A DNA stretch of 64,000 nucleotides from Nesterenkonia halotolerans (GTDB lineage Bacteria; Actinomycetota; Actinomycetes; Actinomycetales; Micrococcaceae): positions 1,364,001 through 1,428,000 of the forward strand of contig NZ_JADBEE010000001.1 of assembly GCF_014874065.1 (NCBI RefSeq). Direction: 5' to 3'. Positions 25,449-34,252 of the stretch are shown piece after piece. Each line of letters begins with the position of its first letter. Within the stretch, counting starts at the first letter, position 1. A model generated the notes under the pieces. The model was given only the letters and a program-made list of their open reading frames with translations, had not been told where the DNA came from and did not search any database. Both the position numbers and the translations under genes were made by a program.

Positions 25449-25961
25449 ATGGGGACGTTGAGACCAGAAGCTGTGACCCTTCCCGCCGACGCCACCGTCT
25501 GGGAGGTCGCCGCCACCGTGAACGATCCGGAGATCCCAGTGCTCAGCATCGCCGATCTCGGGATCCTGCGCGAGGCGCGGCTGGACGAGGATGGCACCGC
25601 CGTCGTCGTCATCACGCCCACCTATTCGGGCTGCCCCGCCATGGACACGATCCACGCCGATGTCACGGCCGCACTGCGCCACGCCGGGCACGAAGAGGTC
25701 CGCGTGGACACCGTGCTGCAGCCCGCGTGGACCACCGACTGGATGACCGATGAGGGCAAGGCGAAGCTGCGTGAGTACGGCATTGCTCCGCCCACCGGCA
25801 AAGCGGCCCTGGGGCCGGTCCGGGTGGGACTGAGCGTGAAATGCCCCCGCTGCGACTCCCCCAACACTCGTGAGATGACCCGCTTCGGCTCCACAGCATG
25901 CAAGGCGCTCTACCAGTGCCGCGACTGCCTGGAGCCCTTTGACCACTTCAAGGTGCACTGA
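25449..25961 (+). CDS. paaD: Epoxidase maturation protein PaaD
   Basis: A 170-residue protein with an N-terminal DUF59/MIP18-like domain (VNDPEIPVLSIADLGILR, then PTYSGCPAMDTI) and a C-terminal four-Cys zinc-ribbon (KCPRCDSPNT to YQCRDCLEPF). PaaD assists assembly of the iron centres of the PaaABCE enzyme. The ATG at 25449 has GAGGAG directly upstream. A GTG overlapping the paaC stop at 25434 is an alternative. The stop overlaps the paaE ATG by one base. Confidence 0.95.
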   Translation: MGTLRPEAVTLPADATVWEVAATVNDPEIPVLSIADLGILREARLDEDGTAVVVITPTYSGCPAMDTIHADVTAALRHAGHEEVRVDTVLQPAWTTDWMTDEGKAKLREYGIAPPTGKAALGPVRVGLSVKCPRCDSPNTREMTRFGSTACKALYQCRDCLEPFDHFKVH

Positions 25962-27112
25962 TGTCGACGACCACCCGCCGCCGCGCGAGCTTCTCCACGC
26001 TGACCGTCTCCGAGGTGCGCCCGCTGACCTCGGACTCGGTGGAGGTCACCTTCGCCGTTCCCGAGGAGCTGCAGGAGGACTTCGACTACGCGCCCGGGCA
26101 GTATGTGGCGCTGCGCACCGAGCTGGACGGCCAGGAGGTCCGCCGCTCCTACTCCATCTGCACCGAGCCCACCCCCGGGGAGATCCGCGTCGCGATCAAG
26201 CGCGATATCGGCGGAGTGTTCTCCAACTGGGCCAACGAGTCGCTGAAGCCCGGAGATCAGATGGAGGTGATGAACCCCTCGGGGGCCTTCGTCTCCAAGA
26301 CCGCGATCACCTCGATGAACAATCCCGCGAAGCTCGCGGAGGAGGCGGTGGCGCTGCGCTCGGACGTGCACCTGGTCGCCTTCGCCGCCGGTTCCGGGAT
26401 CACCCCGATCATGGCCATCGCGCGCTCCGTGCTGGCCGCCTCGAAGGACTCCACCTTCGATCTGGTCTACGCCAACCGCTCCGCGGGCGACGTGATGTTC
26501 GCCGAAGAGCTCGGCGACCTCAAGGACCGCTACCCCTCCCGACTCGCGGTGCACCACGTGCTCAGCCGTGAGCAGCGCATCAACCCGCTGCTCACCGGGC
26601 GGATCGATGAGGAGAAGCTCAGCGACCTGCTGGACAAGGTGCTGCGCGTCCAGGACACCGATGAGTGGTTCCTCTGCGGGCCCTTCGAGCTGGTGCAGAT
26701 GGCCCGGGACTCCCTCGCCGCCCGTGGGGTCGATGAGAACGACGTGCGCTTCGAGCTGTTCACCACCGGGCGCCCGGACCGTCCCGAAGGCCAGCAGGGC
26801 CGAAAGGTGGAGGCTGATCCGGAGGGAGAGAACGTCCAGATCGAGTTCACCCTCGACGGCCTCACCGGCCAGGTGGCCTCCCCGACGGGTTCGGGAGAGA
26901 CGGTGCTCAACGCCGCGCTGCGCGCCCGCTCGGACGTGCCCTTCGCCTGCGCAGGCGGAGTCTGCGGCACCTGCCGCGCGAAGGTGGTCTCGGGGGACTT
27001 CGAGATGGAGGAGAACTTCGCTCTGGAGTCCGACGAGGTCACGGCGGGCTACATCCTGACCTGTCAGACCCGTCCCACCTCCGAGAAGCTCGTGGTCGAC
27101 TACGACGCCTGA
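25961..27112 (+). CDS. paaE: Epoxidase reductase subunit E
   Basis: Delivers electrons from NADPH to PaaA. In 383 residues it combines an FNR-like FAD/NAD domain (RRSYSICTEP for FAD, FAAGSGITPIMAIARSVL for NAD(P)) with a C-terminal plant-type [2Fe-2S] ferredoxin domain (PFACAGGVCGTCRAKV plus a distal LTCQT). The organisation and length are normal for PaaE. Confidence 0.97.
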   Translation: MSTTTRRRASFSTLTVSEVRPLTSDSVEVTFAVPEELQEDFDYAPGQYVALRTELDGQEVRRSYSICTEPTPGEIRVAIKRDIGGVFSNWANESLKPGDQMEVMNPSGAFVSKTAITSMNNPAKLAEEAVALRSDVHLVAFAAGSGITPIMAIARSVLAASKDSTFDLVYANRSAGDVMFAEELGDLKDRYPSRLAVHHVLSREQRINPLLTGRIDEEKLSDLLDKVLRVQDTDEWFLCGPFELVQMARDSLAARGVDENDVRFELFTTGRPDRPEGQQGRKVEADPEGENVQIEFTLDGLTGQVASPTGSGETVLNAALRARSDVPFACAGGVCGTCRAKVVSGDFEMEENFALESDEVTAGYILTCQTRPTSEKLVVDYDA

Positions 27113-27138
27113 GCGCCACCCCCGACACAGGAGCTGCC

Positions 27139-27909
27139 ATGATCAACCTCACCCTTGCCGACGGCGTCGCCGAGATCACCCTCGACGCCCCCAAGAAGCT
27201 GAACTCCCTGGACGAGCAGGCGATCGATGACCTCGATGCGGCCTACCAGGAGGCGGAACGGGCCGGAGTGCGAGCCCTGCTGCTGCGCGGCGAGGGCAAA
27301 GGCTTCTGCGCCGGGCGGGACATCTCCGAGGTCGTGCCGGCCACCGACGACGCGCTGGGCTTCCTGCAGGGGAAGGTCACCCCGCTGATGCGCCGAATGG
27401 CCGCGTTCCCCGCGCCGACCTTCGCCGCAGTCCAGGGCGCCTGCCTCGGCGTGGGGCTGGGGCTGACCATCGCCACGGACGTGGTCTATGTCGCCGAGAA
27501 CGCCAAGATCGGCTCGCCCTTCGCCGCACTGGGAGCCACGTTGGATTCCGGGGGCCATGCCCTCTTCGTGGAGCGCCTCGGGGCTCACCGCACGCTGGAT
27601 CTGATCTACACCGGAGACCTGATGTCGGGGGCCGAGGCCGTCACCGCAGGTCTGTTCTCCCGGGCCGTGGACCCGGAGGAGCTCCTCGATTTCACCCGCG
27701 AGAAGGCCGCCGTCGCCGCCCAGGGTGCCACGCTGGCCTTCCGCGAGTCGAAGGCACTCGTGGCGGCGGTCCGCGACCAGCGCATCGGGCTGTGGGAGTC
27801 GCTGAAGGATGAGAACCATGCCCAGGGTCGGCTGTGCGACTCGACGGATTATTCGGAGGGTTTCGCCGCCTTCCAGACCAAGCGAAAGCCGGTGTTCAAC
27901 GGTCGCTGA
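27139..27909 (+). CDS. paaG: Ring-1,2-epoxyphenylacetyl-CoA isomerase
   Basis: A crotonase-fold protein of 256 residues. GEGKGFCAGRDIS and GACLGVGLGLTIATD form the oxyanion regions, and ALGATLDSGG places an Asp where PaaG isomerases carry the catalytic residue instead of the hydratase Glu. It converts the epoxide to oxepin-CoA. It is 26 bp downstream of paaE in the same unit. PaaB/PaaG-type naming varies. The isomerase role is favoured by position and the Asp. Confidence 0.88.
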   Translation: MINLTLADGVAEITLDAPKKLNSLDEQAIDDLDAAYQEAERAGVRALLLRGEGKGFCAGRDISEVVPATDDALGFLQGKVTPLMRRMAAFPAPTFAAVQGACLGVGLGLTIATDVVYVAENAKIGSPFAALGATLDSGGHALFVERLGAHRTLDLIYTGDLMSGAEAVTAGLFSRAVDPEELLDFTREKAAVAAQGATLAFRESKALVAAVRDQRIGLWESLKDENHAQGRLCDSTDYSEGFAAFQTKRKPVFNGR

Positions 27910-27916
27910 AACGTGA

Positions 27917-27946
27917 CCCGGCACATAGGCATCCAGGCTTGCCGGG
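27917..27946. terminator. Possible terminator hairpin after paaG
   Basis: CCCGGC at 27917-27922 can pair with GCCGGG at 27941-27946 across an 18-nt loop, eight bases after the paaG stop. There is no T-run, so termination is uncertain. Confidence 0.35.
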
Positions 27947-27973
27947 AGCCATGCACAGGTCTAGCCTTCTCGC

Positions 27974-28201
27974 ATGGAAGCCATTGAATTCATTGAAGCG
28001 GTCATCCTCGGCATCTGGGCGCTGGGCATCGTCGCGGCGCTGTTCACCATCCCGCTGAGCAACACCAAGACCCAGGCGCTGGTGATGTTCCTGGTCGCCT
28101 TCGCCCTTCCGATCATCGGCTCGGTGGTGGCGATCACGACTGCAGCGGAGCTGCGTTGGGAGCTGCACCAGGACCGCAGGGACGCCCGCCACCACGTCTA
28201 G
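27974..28201 (+). CDS. Small membrane protein, PLDc_N-like
   Basis: A 75-residue protein with two hydrophobic segments (about 8-28 and 35-57) separated by PLSNTKTQ, ending in a charged tail (ELRWELHQDRRDARHHV). This resembles the PLD nuclease N-terminal-like small membrane proteins common in actinobacteria. No ribosome-binding site is obvious before the ATG, so the mRNA may be leaderless. It lies between paaG and the convergent AraC gene. Function unknown. Confidence 0.6.
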   Translation: MEAIEFIEAVILGIWALGIVAALFTIPLSNTKTQALVMFLVAFALPIIGSVVAITTAAELRWELHQDRRDARHHV

Positions 28202-28230
28202 GGCTTCCCACTGCTGGAGCGGTGCATGCG

Positions 28231-29196
28231 TCAGCCGCCGACGATCTGCCGGCGAAACGCCCCCGGTGAGACTCCGTACGCATTCTTGAACGCGCGGCTG
28301 AAGCTCGAGGCTTCCGGATAGCCCCAGCGGGCGGCCACCGCGCTCACAGATCTATGGGCGTGGGCAGGGTCCCCGAGCTCCAGCCGGCAGCGCTCCAACC
28401 GGCGACGACGGATCCATTCGCTGGGGGTCGTTCCTTCTTGTGCGAAGACCCCCTGCAGATAGCGCATCGAGACGTGCAGGGCTCGTGCCACCGCCTCGAC
28501 CCCTAGGCCTGGATCACCCAGACGGTCGTCGATATGTTTGACCGCCTCCAGGTAGACCACGTCCCTGGTGGGAACATCCGCGGCGGGCCTGAAGCGCGAG
28601 AGCAATGTCGCCTGGACGAGTTGGAGCACCGCTGAGGCCGCGCGTGGGTCGGGAGCCATCTCACCCTTCTGCAGCTGGTCATCGAGGCTCCCCAGCAGCG
28701 AGGACGTCAAGGCTCCCAGTCCGGCACTTCCAGGGATCCGCTGGGCCACGACGTCGCGCGCCTGTTCGGCGGAGAGACCCAGATGTTCCACCGCGATCTG
28801 CACCACGAACATCCGATAAGCCCCGTCGAAGACGAGGTCGTAGGGTCGACGAGTGTCATAGATGACCAGGTCTCCCGGGGAGAGGATGGCCTCTCGCCCA
28901 TCCTGTCGGGTCAGTGAGCTCCCCTGCACCTGCAGGGCGAACTTGAAGACTCCCGGGTCCCCCGCCGCGATGGCCTGGCGACTTCGACGCACGGTGACCG
29001 CGTCGCCACCCACTCCAGCGACACTCAAGGACCCCAGAGCCAACCCGGTGAGCGAACCGTGGAACTGGGAGGGCTGCTCGGTGCTGGCGTCCAAGGGAAC
29101 GAAGGCGGTGCTCACTGCGTGGTGCCACGCCTCGAAGCGCTCCCCGGGCGCCAACGGGTCAGGATCGAAGGACACCTGCCCCGTCGTCGTCGTCAT
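28231..29196 (-). CDS. AraC-family regulator of the alcohol/aldehyde oxidation genes
   Basis: A 321-residue regulator. The N-terminal cupin-like effector domain (about 15-195) is of the AraC_binding_2 type, with LSPGDLVIYDTRRPYDLVF. The C-terminal double HTH (about 215-318) has VEAVARALHVSMRYLQGVFAQEG and WGYPEASSFSRAFKNAYGVSPGAFRR. The ATG at 29196 was chosen over upstream in-frame codons. It is divergent from the GMC oxidoreductase gene, with two GTGCGTCTG repeats between them, so it probably activates that operon. Confidence 0.88.
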   Translation of the reverse strand: MTTTTGQVSFDPDPLAPGERFEAWHHAVSTAFVPLDASTEQPSQFHGSLTGLALGSLSVAGVGGDAVTVRRSRQAIAAGDPGVFKFALQVQGSSLTRQDGREAILSPGDLVIYDTRRPYDLVFDGAYRMFVVQIAVEHLGLSAEQARDVVAQRIPGSAGLGALTSSLLGSLDDQLQKGEMAPDPRAASAVLQLVQATLLSRFRPAADVPTRDVVYLEAVKHIDDRLGDPGLGVEAVARALHVSMRYLQGVFAQEGTTPSEWIRRRRLERCRLELGDPAHAHRSVSAVAARWGYPEASSFSRAFKNAYGVSPGAFRRQIVGG

Positions 29197-29250
29197 GCTG
29201 GGCCACCCCGATCTTCGCTGCTGCTCTGCATGCGTCCAGTCTTTCACCTG

Positions 29251-29301
29251 ATTGTGATCCGGAACACAATTGTGCGTCTGCTGCACAGGTCCGTGCGTCT
29301 G
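29251..29301. promoter_or_regulatory. Candidate AraC-type operator between the regulator and GMC gene
   Basis: Two exact copies of GTGCGTCTG lie at 29272-29280 and 29293-29301, 21 bp apart (two helical turns, same face), the usual arrangement of AraC-family half-sites. An adjoining inverted repeat (ATTGTG at 29251, CACAAT at 29265) overlaps a perfect CACAATTGTG. Confidence 0.6.
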
Positions 29302-29379
29302 AGATCAAGGCGGGGGTCCACTCTGAGGAGATGCTGGTCTCATCACCGCGGAACTGCGATTCAAGGAGACACGAAGACG

Positions 29380-30903
29380 ATGGATGCACCCCGGACAAGC
29401 GACTACATCGTGATCGGCGCCGGATCGGCCGGCTCTGTGATCACTCGGCGCCTGCTCGACGCCGGTCACAGCGTGCACGTGATCGAGGCCGGCGGTCAGG
29501 ATGAGGACCCGAACATCCACAGCCCGCAGGGGTGGCCCATGCTCATGCAGGGGCCTTCCGACTGGGCGCTGAGCACCGTGCCGCAGGTTCATGCCGACAA
29601 CCGCAGCATTGCTTGGCCGCGCGGGAAGGTGCTGGGCGGATCGGGGTCGCTGAACGGCATGATCTACATCCGCGGGCACCGTTCGGACTATGACAAGTGG
29701 GCCGAGGCGGGGTGTGAGGGCTGGGCGTGGGAGGACGTGCTTCCACTCTTCAAGCGCTCCGAGGATCACGAGGACGGGGCCTCCGAGTTCCACGGCGCCG
29801 ACGGGCCGCTGCACGTGGAGAAGATCGTGCATCGACATGCCAGCTCCGAAGCCTTCGTGCAGGCCGCCGGAAGCCTCGGGATCTCCGAGACGCAGGACTT
29901 CAACGGCGAGCAGATGGCAGGGGCCGGGTTCAACCACACGACCACGAAGGACGGGAAGAGACACAGTCCCTGGCGCGCCTTCATCCAGCCGATCCTGGGA
30001 CACGAACGGCTCACCGTCACCACGGATGCCTTGGTGCACCGGATCCTCCTGGAGTCCGGACGCGCGACCGGGGTGGAGTACAGCACCGAGTCCGGGACCC
30101 ACATCGCTGGCGCTGAGGCGGAGATCGTCCTCTGCGGCGGCGCCATCGGCTCTCCTGCGATCCTGCAGCACTCGGGCATAGGCGATCCCGCCGATCTCGC
30201 GGCGGCAGGCATCGGTGCTGAGCTCGAGCTGCCCGGCGTCGGCAAGAACCTGCAGGATCACGTGCTCGCGAGCGTCATCTACGAGGCTCCCGAGCCGCTG
30301 GCCGAGGGACGGCACAACCTGCTGGAGGCACAGCTCTTCGCGCACAGTCGGCAGACCGACGAGGAGGCCCCCGACATCCAGCCGCTCTTCATGCATTTCC
30401 CCTACCCCACCGACGGCGGGGAGGTTCCGGCGGCCGGTTTCACCATCAACGCCGGGATCGTCCGTCCTCGCTCCCGCGGAACATTGCGCGTGACCAGCAG
30501 CGATCCACGGGTCGCGCCGCTGCTGGACCCGAATCTGCTGGCCGATGAATACGACCTCGAGGCTCTCTGTGACGCCATCGAGCTCTGCCGCGACATCGGC
30601 AAGCAGGATGCCCTGACCCCCTATCGCAAGGCCGACTTCAACCCCGCCGGACCGCTGAGAACCCGCGACCAGGTCCGCGCCCACGCCCGAGCCATGGCAG
30701 GGACCTACCACCACCAGGCGGGCACCTGCCGGATGGGGGTCGATGACCTCTCGGTGGTCGACCCGCAGCTGCGCGTGCGCGGGGTGACCGGGCTGCGGGT
30801 GGCCGACGCCTCGATCATGCCCGCGCTGCCCAGCGGAAACACCAACGCCCCGTCGATCATGATCGGCGAAAAGGCTGCCGACCTGCTGCTGCAGAGCCGT
30901 TGA
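29380..30903 (+). CDS. GMC-family FAD-dependent alcohol/choline dehydrogenase
   Basis: A 507-residue GMC oxidoreductase. The FAD motif is [21 protein letters not shown] at the N-terminus. [29 protein letters not shown] is GMC signature 1, and [15 protein letters not shown] is signature 2. The C-terminal active-site His lies in [14 protein letters not shown], and the final segment is [26 protein letters not shown] precedes the ATG at 29380. With the aldehyde dehydrogenase 43 bp downstream it should oxidise an alcohol to an acid in two steps. Choline is possible, but the AraC context also fits an aliphatic alcohol. Confidence 0.88.
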   Translation: MDAPRTSDYIVIGAGSAGSVITRRLLDAGHSVHVIEAGGQDEDPNIHSPQGWPMLMQGPSDWALSTVPQVHADNRSIAWPRGKVLGGSGSLNGMIYIRGHRSDYDKWAEAGCEGWAWEDVLPLFKRSEDHEDGASEFHGADGPLHVEKIVHRHASSEAFVQAAGSLGISETQDFNGEQMAGAGFNHTTTKDGKRHSPWRAFIQPILGHERLTVTTDALVHRILLESGRATGVEYSTESGTHIAGAEAEIVLCGGAIGSPAILQHSGIGDPADLAAAGIGAELELPGVGKNLQDHVLASVIYEAPEPLAEGRHNLLEAQLFAHSRQTDEEAPDIQPLFMHFPYPTDGGEVPAAGFTINAGIVRPRSRGTLRVTSSDPRVAPLLDPNLLADEYDLEALCDAIELCRDIGKQDALTPYRKADFNPAGPLRTRDQVRAHARAMAGTYHHQAGTCRMGVDDLSVVDPQLRVRGVTGLRVADASIMPALPSGNTNAPSIMIGEKAADLLLQSR

Positions 30904-30946
30904 ACACCTTTCTCGATCACCACCGCTGACCCCTGAGGAGAACACC

Positions 30947-32344
30947 ATGACCACCACCCTGCTCGACCAGATCCAGTCCGCTGACGGCCCGGAGATCCTG
31001 GACCCCGCCACCGGCGAGTTCATCGCCCGTGCTCCGCAGACCTCTGCCGCGGACCTCGACGACGCCGTCGCCTGTGCCGTCCGCGCCCAGGTCTCCTGGG
31101 CCGCGACACCAGACCCCGAGCGTCAGTCCGCCCTGCATGCCGCCGCCGACGCGGTGGAGGCCCACGCCGAAGAGCTCGCCCAGCTGCTCTCCCGCGAACA
31201 GGGAAAACCGCTCAACGGACCGAATGCGCGCTTCGAAGTCGGTGCCTGCGTGGCCTGGCTGCGCACCGCGGCATCGATCCCGGTGGAGCCGGAGGTGCTC
31301 CTCGACGACGAGTCCGGACACGCAGAGCTGCACTACCGCCCGCTCGGCGTCGTCGGTGCGATCGGGCCCTGGAACTGGCCGATGATGATCTCCGTCTGGC
31401 AGATCGCGCCGTCGTTGCGCATGGGCAACACGGTGGTCATCAAACCCTCCGAATACACCCCGCTCAGCGTGCTGGCCCTGGTCAAGGTGTTGAACTCGGC
31501 GCTGCCCGCGGACGTGCTCATAGCTGTCCCCGGTGACGGTTCGCTCGGCAAGCAGCTCACCGAGCATGCCGATATCGCGAAGATCATGTTCACCGGTTCG
31601 GTGACCACGGGCAAGGCCATCATCAAGACCGCCGCCGACACGATGAAGCGGATGACCATGGAGCTCGGCGGCAATGACGCCGGAATCGTGCTCGATGACG
31701 CTGATCCCGCGGCCATTGCGGAGGACCTGTTCTGGGGAGCGTTCATCAACACCGGTCAGACCTGCGCGGCGCTGAAGCGGCTCTACGTGCCGGACTCGAT
31801 CTACGAGGAGGTCTGCCAGGCGCTGACCGAGGTCGCGGCAAAGATGCCGATGGGCATCGGCCTGGAGGAGCAGAACGTTCTGGGACCGCTGCAGAATGCG
31901 AAGCAGCGCGACATCGTGGCCCGACTGGTGGACGCCGCGAAGGACTCTGGGGCCCGTGTGCTGATCGGTGCCGACCCGGACGACGACGCCGCAGGCTTCT
32001 TCTATCCCGCCACCCTCGTGGCGGACATCGACCCGCAGAACCCGCTGGTCACCGAGGAGCAGTTCGGCCCGGCTCTGCCGATCATCCGCTACACCGACCT
32101 GGACCAGGCCATCGAGTGGGCCAACGGCCTCGAGGTCGGCCTCGGCTCCTCGGTCTGGTCCTCAGACGTCGCGCGGGCCACCGAGGTCGCCGCCCGGCTT
32201 CAGGCCGGCACCACCTGGATCAACAAGCACGGCGCGATCGATCCACGAGTACCCTTCGGCGGCGCGAAGCAGTCCGGCTTCGGGCTGGAGTTCGGCCTGC
32301 AGGGGCTCAAGGAGGTCGCTCAGCCGCACGTGATCCAGCGCTGA
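30947..32344 (+). CDS. NAD(P)-dependent aldehyde dehydrogenase
   Basis: A 465-residue [37 protein letters not shown] is the cofactor-site region, [11 protein letters not shown] the Rossmann loop, [14 protein letters not shown] holds the general-base Glu, and [14 protein letters not shown] the nucleophile Cys (about 272). It lies 43 bp behind the GMC dehydrogenase and is expected to oxidise that enzyme's aldehyde product. Similarity to betaine-aldehyde and long-chain enzymes does not fix the substrate. Confidence 0.9.
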   Translation: MTTTLLDQIQSADGPEILDPATGEFIARAPQTSAADLDDAVACAVRAQVSWAATPDPERQSALHAAADAVEAHAEELAQLLSREQGKPLNGPNARFEVGACVAWLRTAASIPVEPEVLLDDESGHAELHYRPLGVVGAIGPWNWPMMISVWQIAPSLRMGNTVVIKPSEYTPLSVLALVKVLNSALPADVLIAVPGDGSLGKQLTEHADIAKIMFTGSVTTGKAIIKTAADTMKRMTMELGGNDAGIVLDDADPAAIAEDLFWGAFINTGQTCAALKRLYVPDSIYEEVCQALTEVAAKMPMGIGLEEQNVLGPLQNAKQRDIVARLVDAAKDSGARVLIGADPDDDAAGFFYPATLVADIDPQNPLVTEEQFGPALPIIRYTDLDQAIEWANGLEVGLGSSVWSSDVARATEVAARLQAGTTWINKHGAIDPRVPFGGAKQSGFGLEFGLQGLKEVAQPHVIQR

Positions 32345-32377
32345 GCAGTCTCCCCCGCTCCCCCGCTCCGCTCCCCC

Positions 32378-32452
32378 GCAAAAAATCGTAGACCTCCGGC
32401 AATGTCGTAGAGCTATAGCTCTACGATTCGCTAGAGGTCTACGATTTTTTGC
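32378..32452. repeat. Nested palindromic repeat, copy 3 (also a bidirectional terminator)
   Basis: This is the most perfect copy. The outer arms pair over 19 bp without mismatch (32378-32396 with 32434-32452), and the inner palindrome spans 32405-32426 with perfect 11-bp arms. Relative to copies 1 and 2, the outer stem has changed from GAGCTC to GACCTC on one side and to GAGGTC on the other, so pairing is kept. It lies between two convergent genes and ends in six A or T on each side, ideal for terminating both. Confidence 0.9.
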
Positions 32453-32484
32453 TGGGGCGTTCTGCTGACGCGGGTCGGGCGGGG

Positions 32485-34080
32485 TTATGGGGTGACGTCT
32501 TCGCCGACCCAGGCGTCCTTGAAGAACTCTGCGGACCGGGACTTCAGCAGCTCGGCGTAGGCCCCCGGGGAGAGCGACTGCGCTGAGTCCTCGGGCACCT
32601 CGTCGGTGAAGGCTGACACGCCCAGGCCGGCCTCATGACCCTTCACGTCCAAGCCCGCCACCTCGAGGATCGTGGGGAACATGTTGAGCTGGTCGATGTC
32701 CGAGCGCATCGGGGTCAGCTCCTGCTCGCCTGGAATCCAGATGCGGTTGAACAGGCCACGATCCTCGTGTGCACCGAGCTGCTCGTGGAACGCATCCCCC
32801 GGGTCGGCAGGCTTGAGGTGGTCACCCATGATGACCACGGCCGTGTCCTCGAGGTAGCCCTGTTCCTCCATGTGCTCCACGAGTCCAGCCACCTGGTTCA
32901 TCGAGCAGGCGTAGACCGAGGTCGCTTCCGTCTCCGTGTCCACCCTGCAGTAGTCGTGGACATGCACCGGCTCGTGCGTGTCCAGCGTGAGCACCGAGAG
33001 GTTGAACGGCTCACCGGTCTTCTCAGCCTCTGCGTGCAGGCCATCGAGCTCGTCCTTGGCATACTCCATGAGCCGCTGGTCGCTCAGGCCCCAGTCGCTG
33101 CGGAAGCTGCTGTCCGGCTCTCCCGCGTCGCGCCAGTCGCCTCTGCCCAGGACCTTGGAGTAACCGTGGTCCTTGAGCATGGTGTCCTTCGCGGCGAAGG
33201 AGGGGTTGGCGCCGCCGAGGAACACGTTGGTGTAGCCGTTGTCTTCAAGAATGTCCCCCATGCAGGTGAGCCCGCCCAGGTAGGTCTCGGTCCCCACACC
33301 ACTCTCTGCGTAGGACCCGCTGCTCGCAGCGGAGAGGATGCCGCTGAGCGGAACTCCGCACTGGCTCGAGACCAGGCCAGCCATGGTCCAGCCGCTGCCG
33401 TCGTACTGCCTCAGGTCATCGATGCTCTGCCAGCCATCTTCGGCACGGGTGACCTGTTTCAGCGAGGAGTAGACGTCCTTCTCGAAGAGCTCGTCGTCTC
33501 CAAGGGCATCATCCCCGGACTCGAGATAGACCATGAGCAGATTGCGGGGGTCCCCCTCCGCCGTGACGCTCGGCTCCACGTAGTGGTCACCGAGGTCGAA
33601 CTTCGAATCCGCGGCCTCGAGGTAGTCGGTCACCTGCACGGTGCTGACGAAGGCCGCAGGGCCACCGATGATCAGGGCCAGGACAAGGACGCCGTAGATG
33701 CTGCGCCCGAACCACGACGGACCGTGGTGGCGGGCCGATGTCGATCTGCGTCGACGGATGCGACGAAGGATCGACGGCCACCACAAGACGCCGATCGTCA
33801 TCAGCAGCGGCGCGACACCGATTCCCAGGATGCAGACCCAGACGATGACGCCGCCTCCGCCACCGATCTCCATCGACATGAGGTTCATCAGGACCTGCAC
33901 CACGGTGACCTTGCCCCAGTGGTAGTGGATGATGGCGGCCGCGATGAGCAGCGCCATTCCCAGCCAGGTCAGCGTGAACAGCAGCACGCCCGCAAGGACC
34001 CTGCCGATCCGCCCGGTCGTGGATCGGACGCGCCGGGGTGCGGCAGCATCTCGCGATCCAGATGCTCGCATGTCCGTCAT
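32485..34080 (-). CDS. OpgB/LtaS-like phosphoglycerol transferase (sulfatase superfamily)
   Basis: A 531-residue membrane protein with three to four N-terminal membrane segments (about 26-50, 60-105, 128-150) and a large extracytoplasmic sulfatase-fold domain. LMVYLESGDDALGDDELF holds the first metal ligand. SGWTMAGLVSSQCGVPL matches the nucleophile-Thr loop of OpgB/MdoB, and VVIMGDHLKP is a late metal site. Such enzymes transfer phosphoglycerol to glycans or lipids at the cell surface. The acceptor is unknown. It is a single gene with its own palindromic upstream site. Confidence 0.85.
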   Translation of the reverse strand: MTDMRASGSRDAAAPRRVRSTTGRIGRVLAGVLLFTLTWLGMALLIAAAIIHYHWGKVTVVQVLMNLMSMEIGGGGGVIVWVCILGIGVAPLLMTIGVLWWPSILRRIRRRRSTSARHHGPSWFGRSIYGVLVLALIIGGPAAFVSTVQVTDYLEAADSKFDLGDHYVEPSVTAEGDPRNLLMVYLESGDDALGDDELFEKDVYSSLKQVTRAEDGWQSIDDLRQYDGSGWTMAGLVSSQCGVPLSGILSAASSGSYAESGVGTETYLGGLTCMGDILEDNGYTNVFLGGANPSFAAKDTMLKDHGYSKVLGRGDWRDAGEPDSSFRSDWGLSDQRLMEYAKDELDGLHAEAEKTGEPFNLSVLTLDTHEPVHVHDYCRVDTETEATSVYACSMNQVAGLVEHMEEQGYLEDTAVVIMGDHLKPADPGDAFHEQLGAHEDRGLFNRIWIPGEQELTPMRSDIDQLNMFPTILEVAGLDVKGHEAGLGVSAFTDEVPEDSAQSLSPGAYAELLKSRSAEFFKDAWVGEDVTP

Positions 34081-34101
34081 CCCTGATTCACCTCAAGTCC
34101 A

Positions 34102-34118
34102 GCTGAATGTCATTCAGC
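34102..34118. promoter_or_regulatory. 17-bp perfect palindrome upstream of the phosphoglycerol transferase
   Basis: GCTGAATG-T-CATTCAGC has 8-bp arms and lies 22 bp before the gene's start codon (minus strand), with a good GAGGTGA ribosome-binding site between them. TATTGT just upstream could be the -10. The arrangement suggests a repressor operator. The regulator is not identifiable here. Confidence 0.5.
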
Positions 34119-34252
34119 GAACTACAATACCGCGTCCTGCCCGCGGGCATGAGGATCCCAGGCCGCGGGTTGATCACTGCGGCCGATCAGAGGGGCACGC
34201 CAGAGCGCTCGACCAGGAGATAAACCGAGCGATCACCGACGACGACGGCGGC

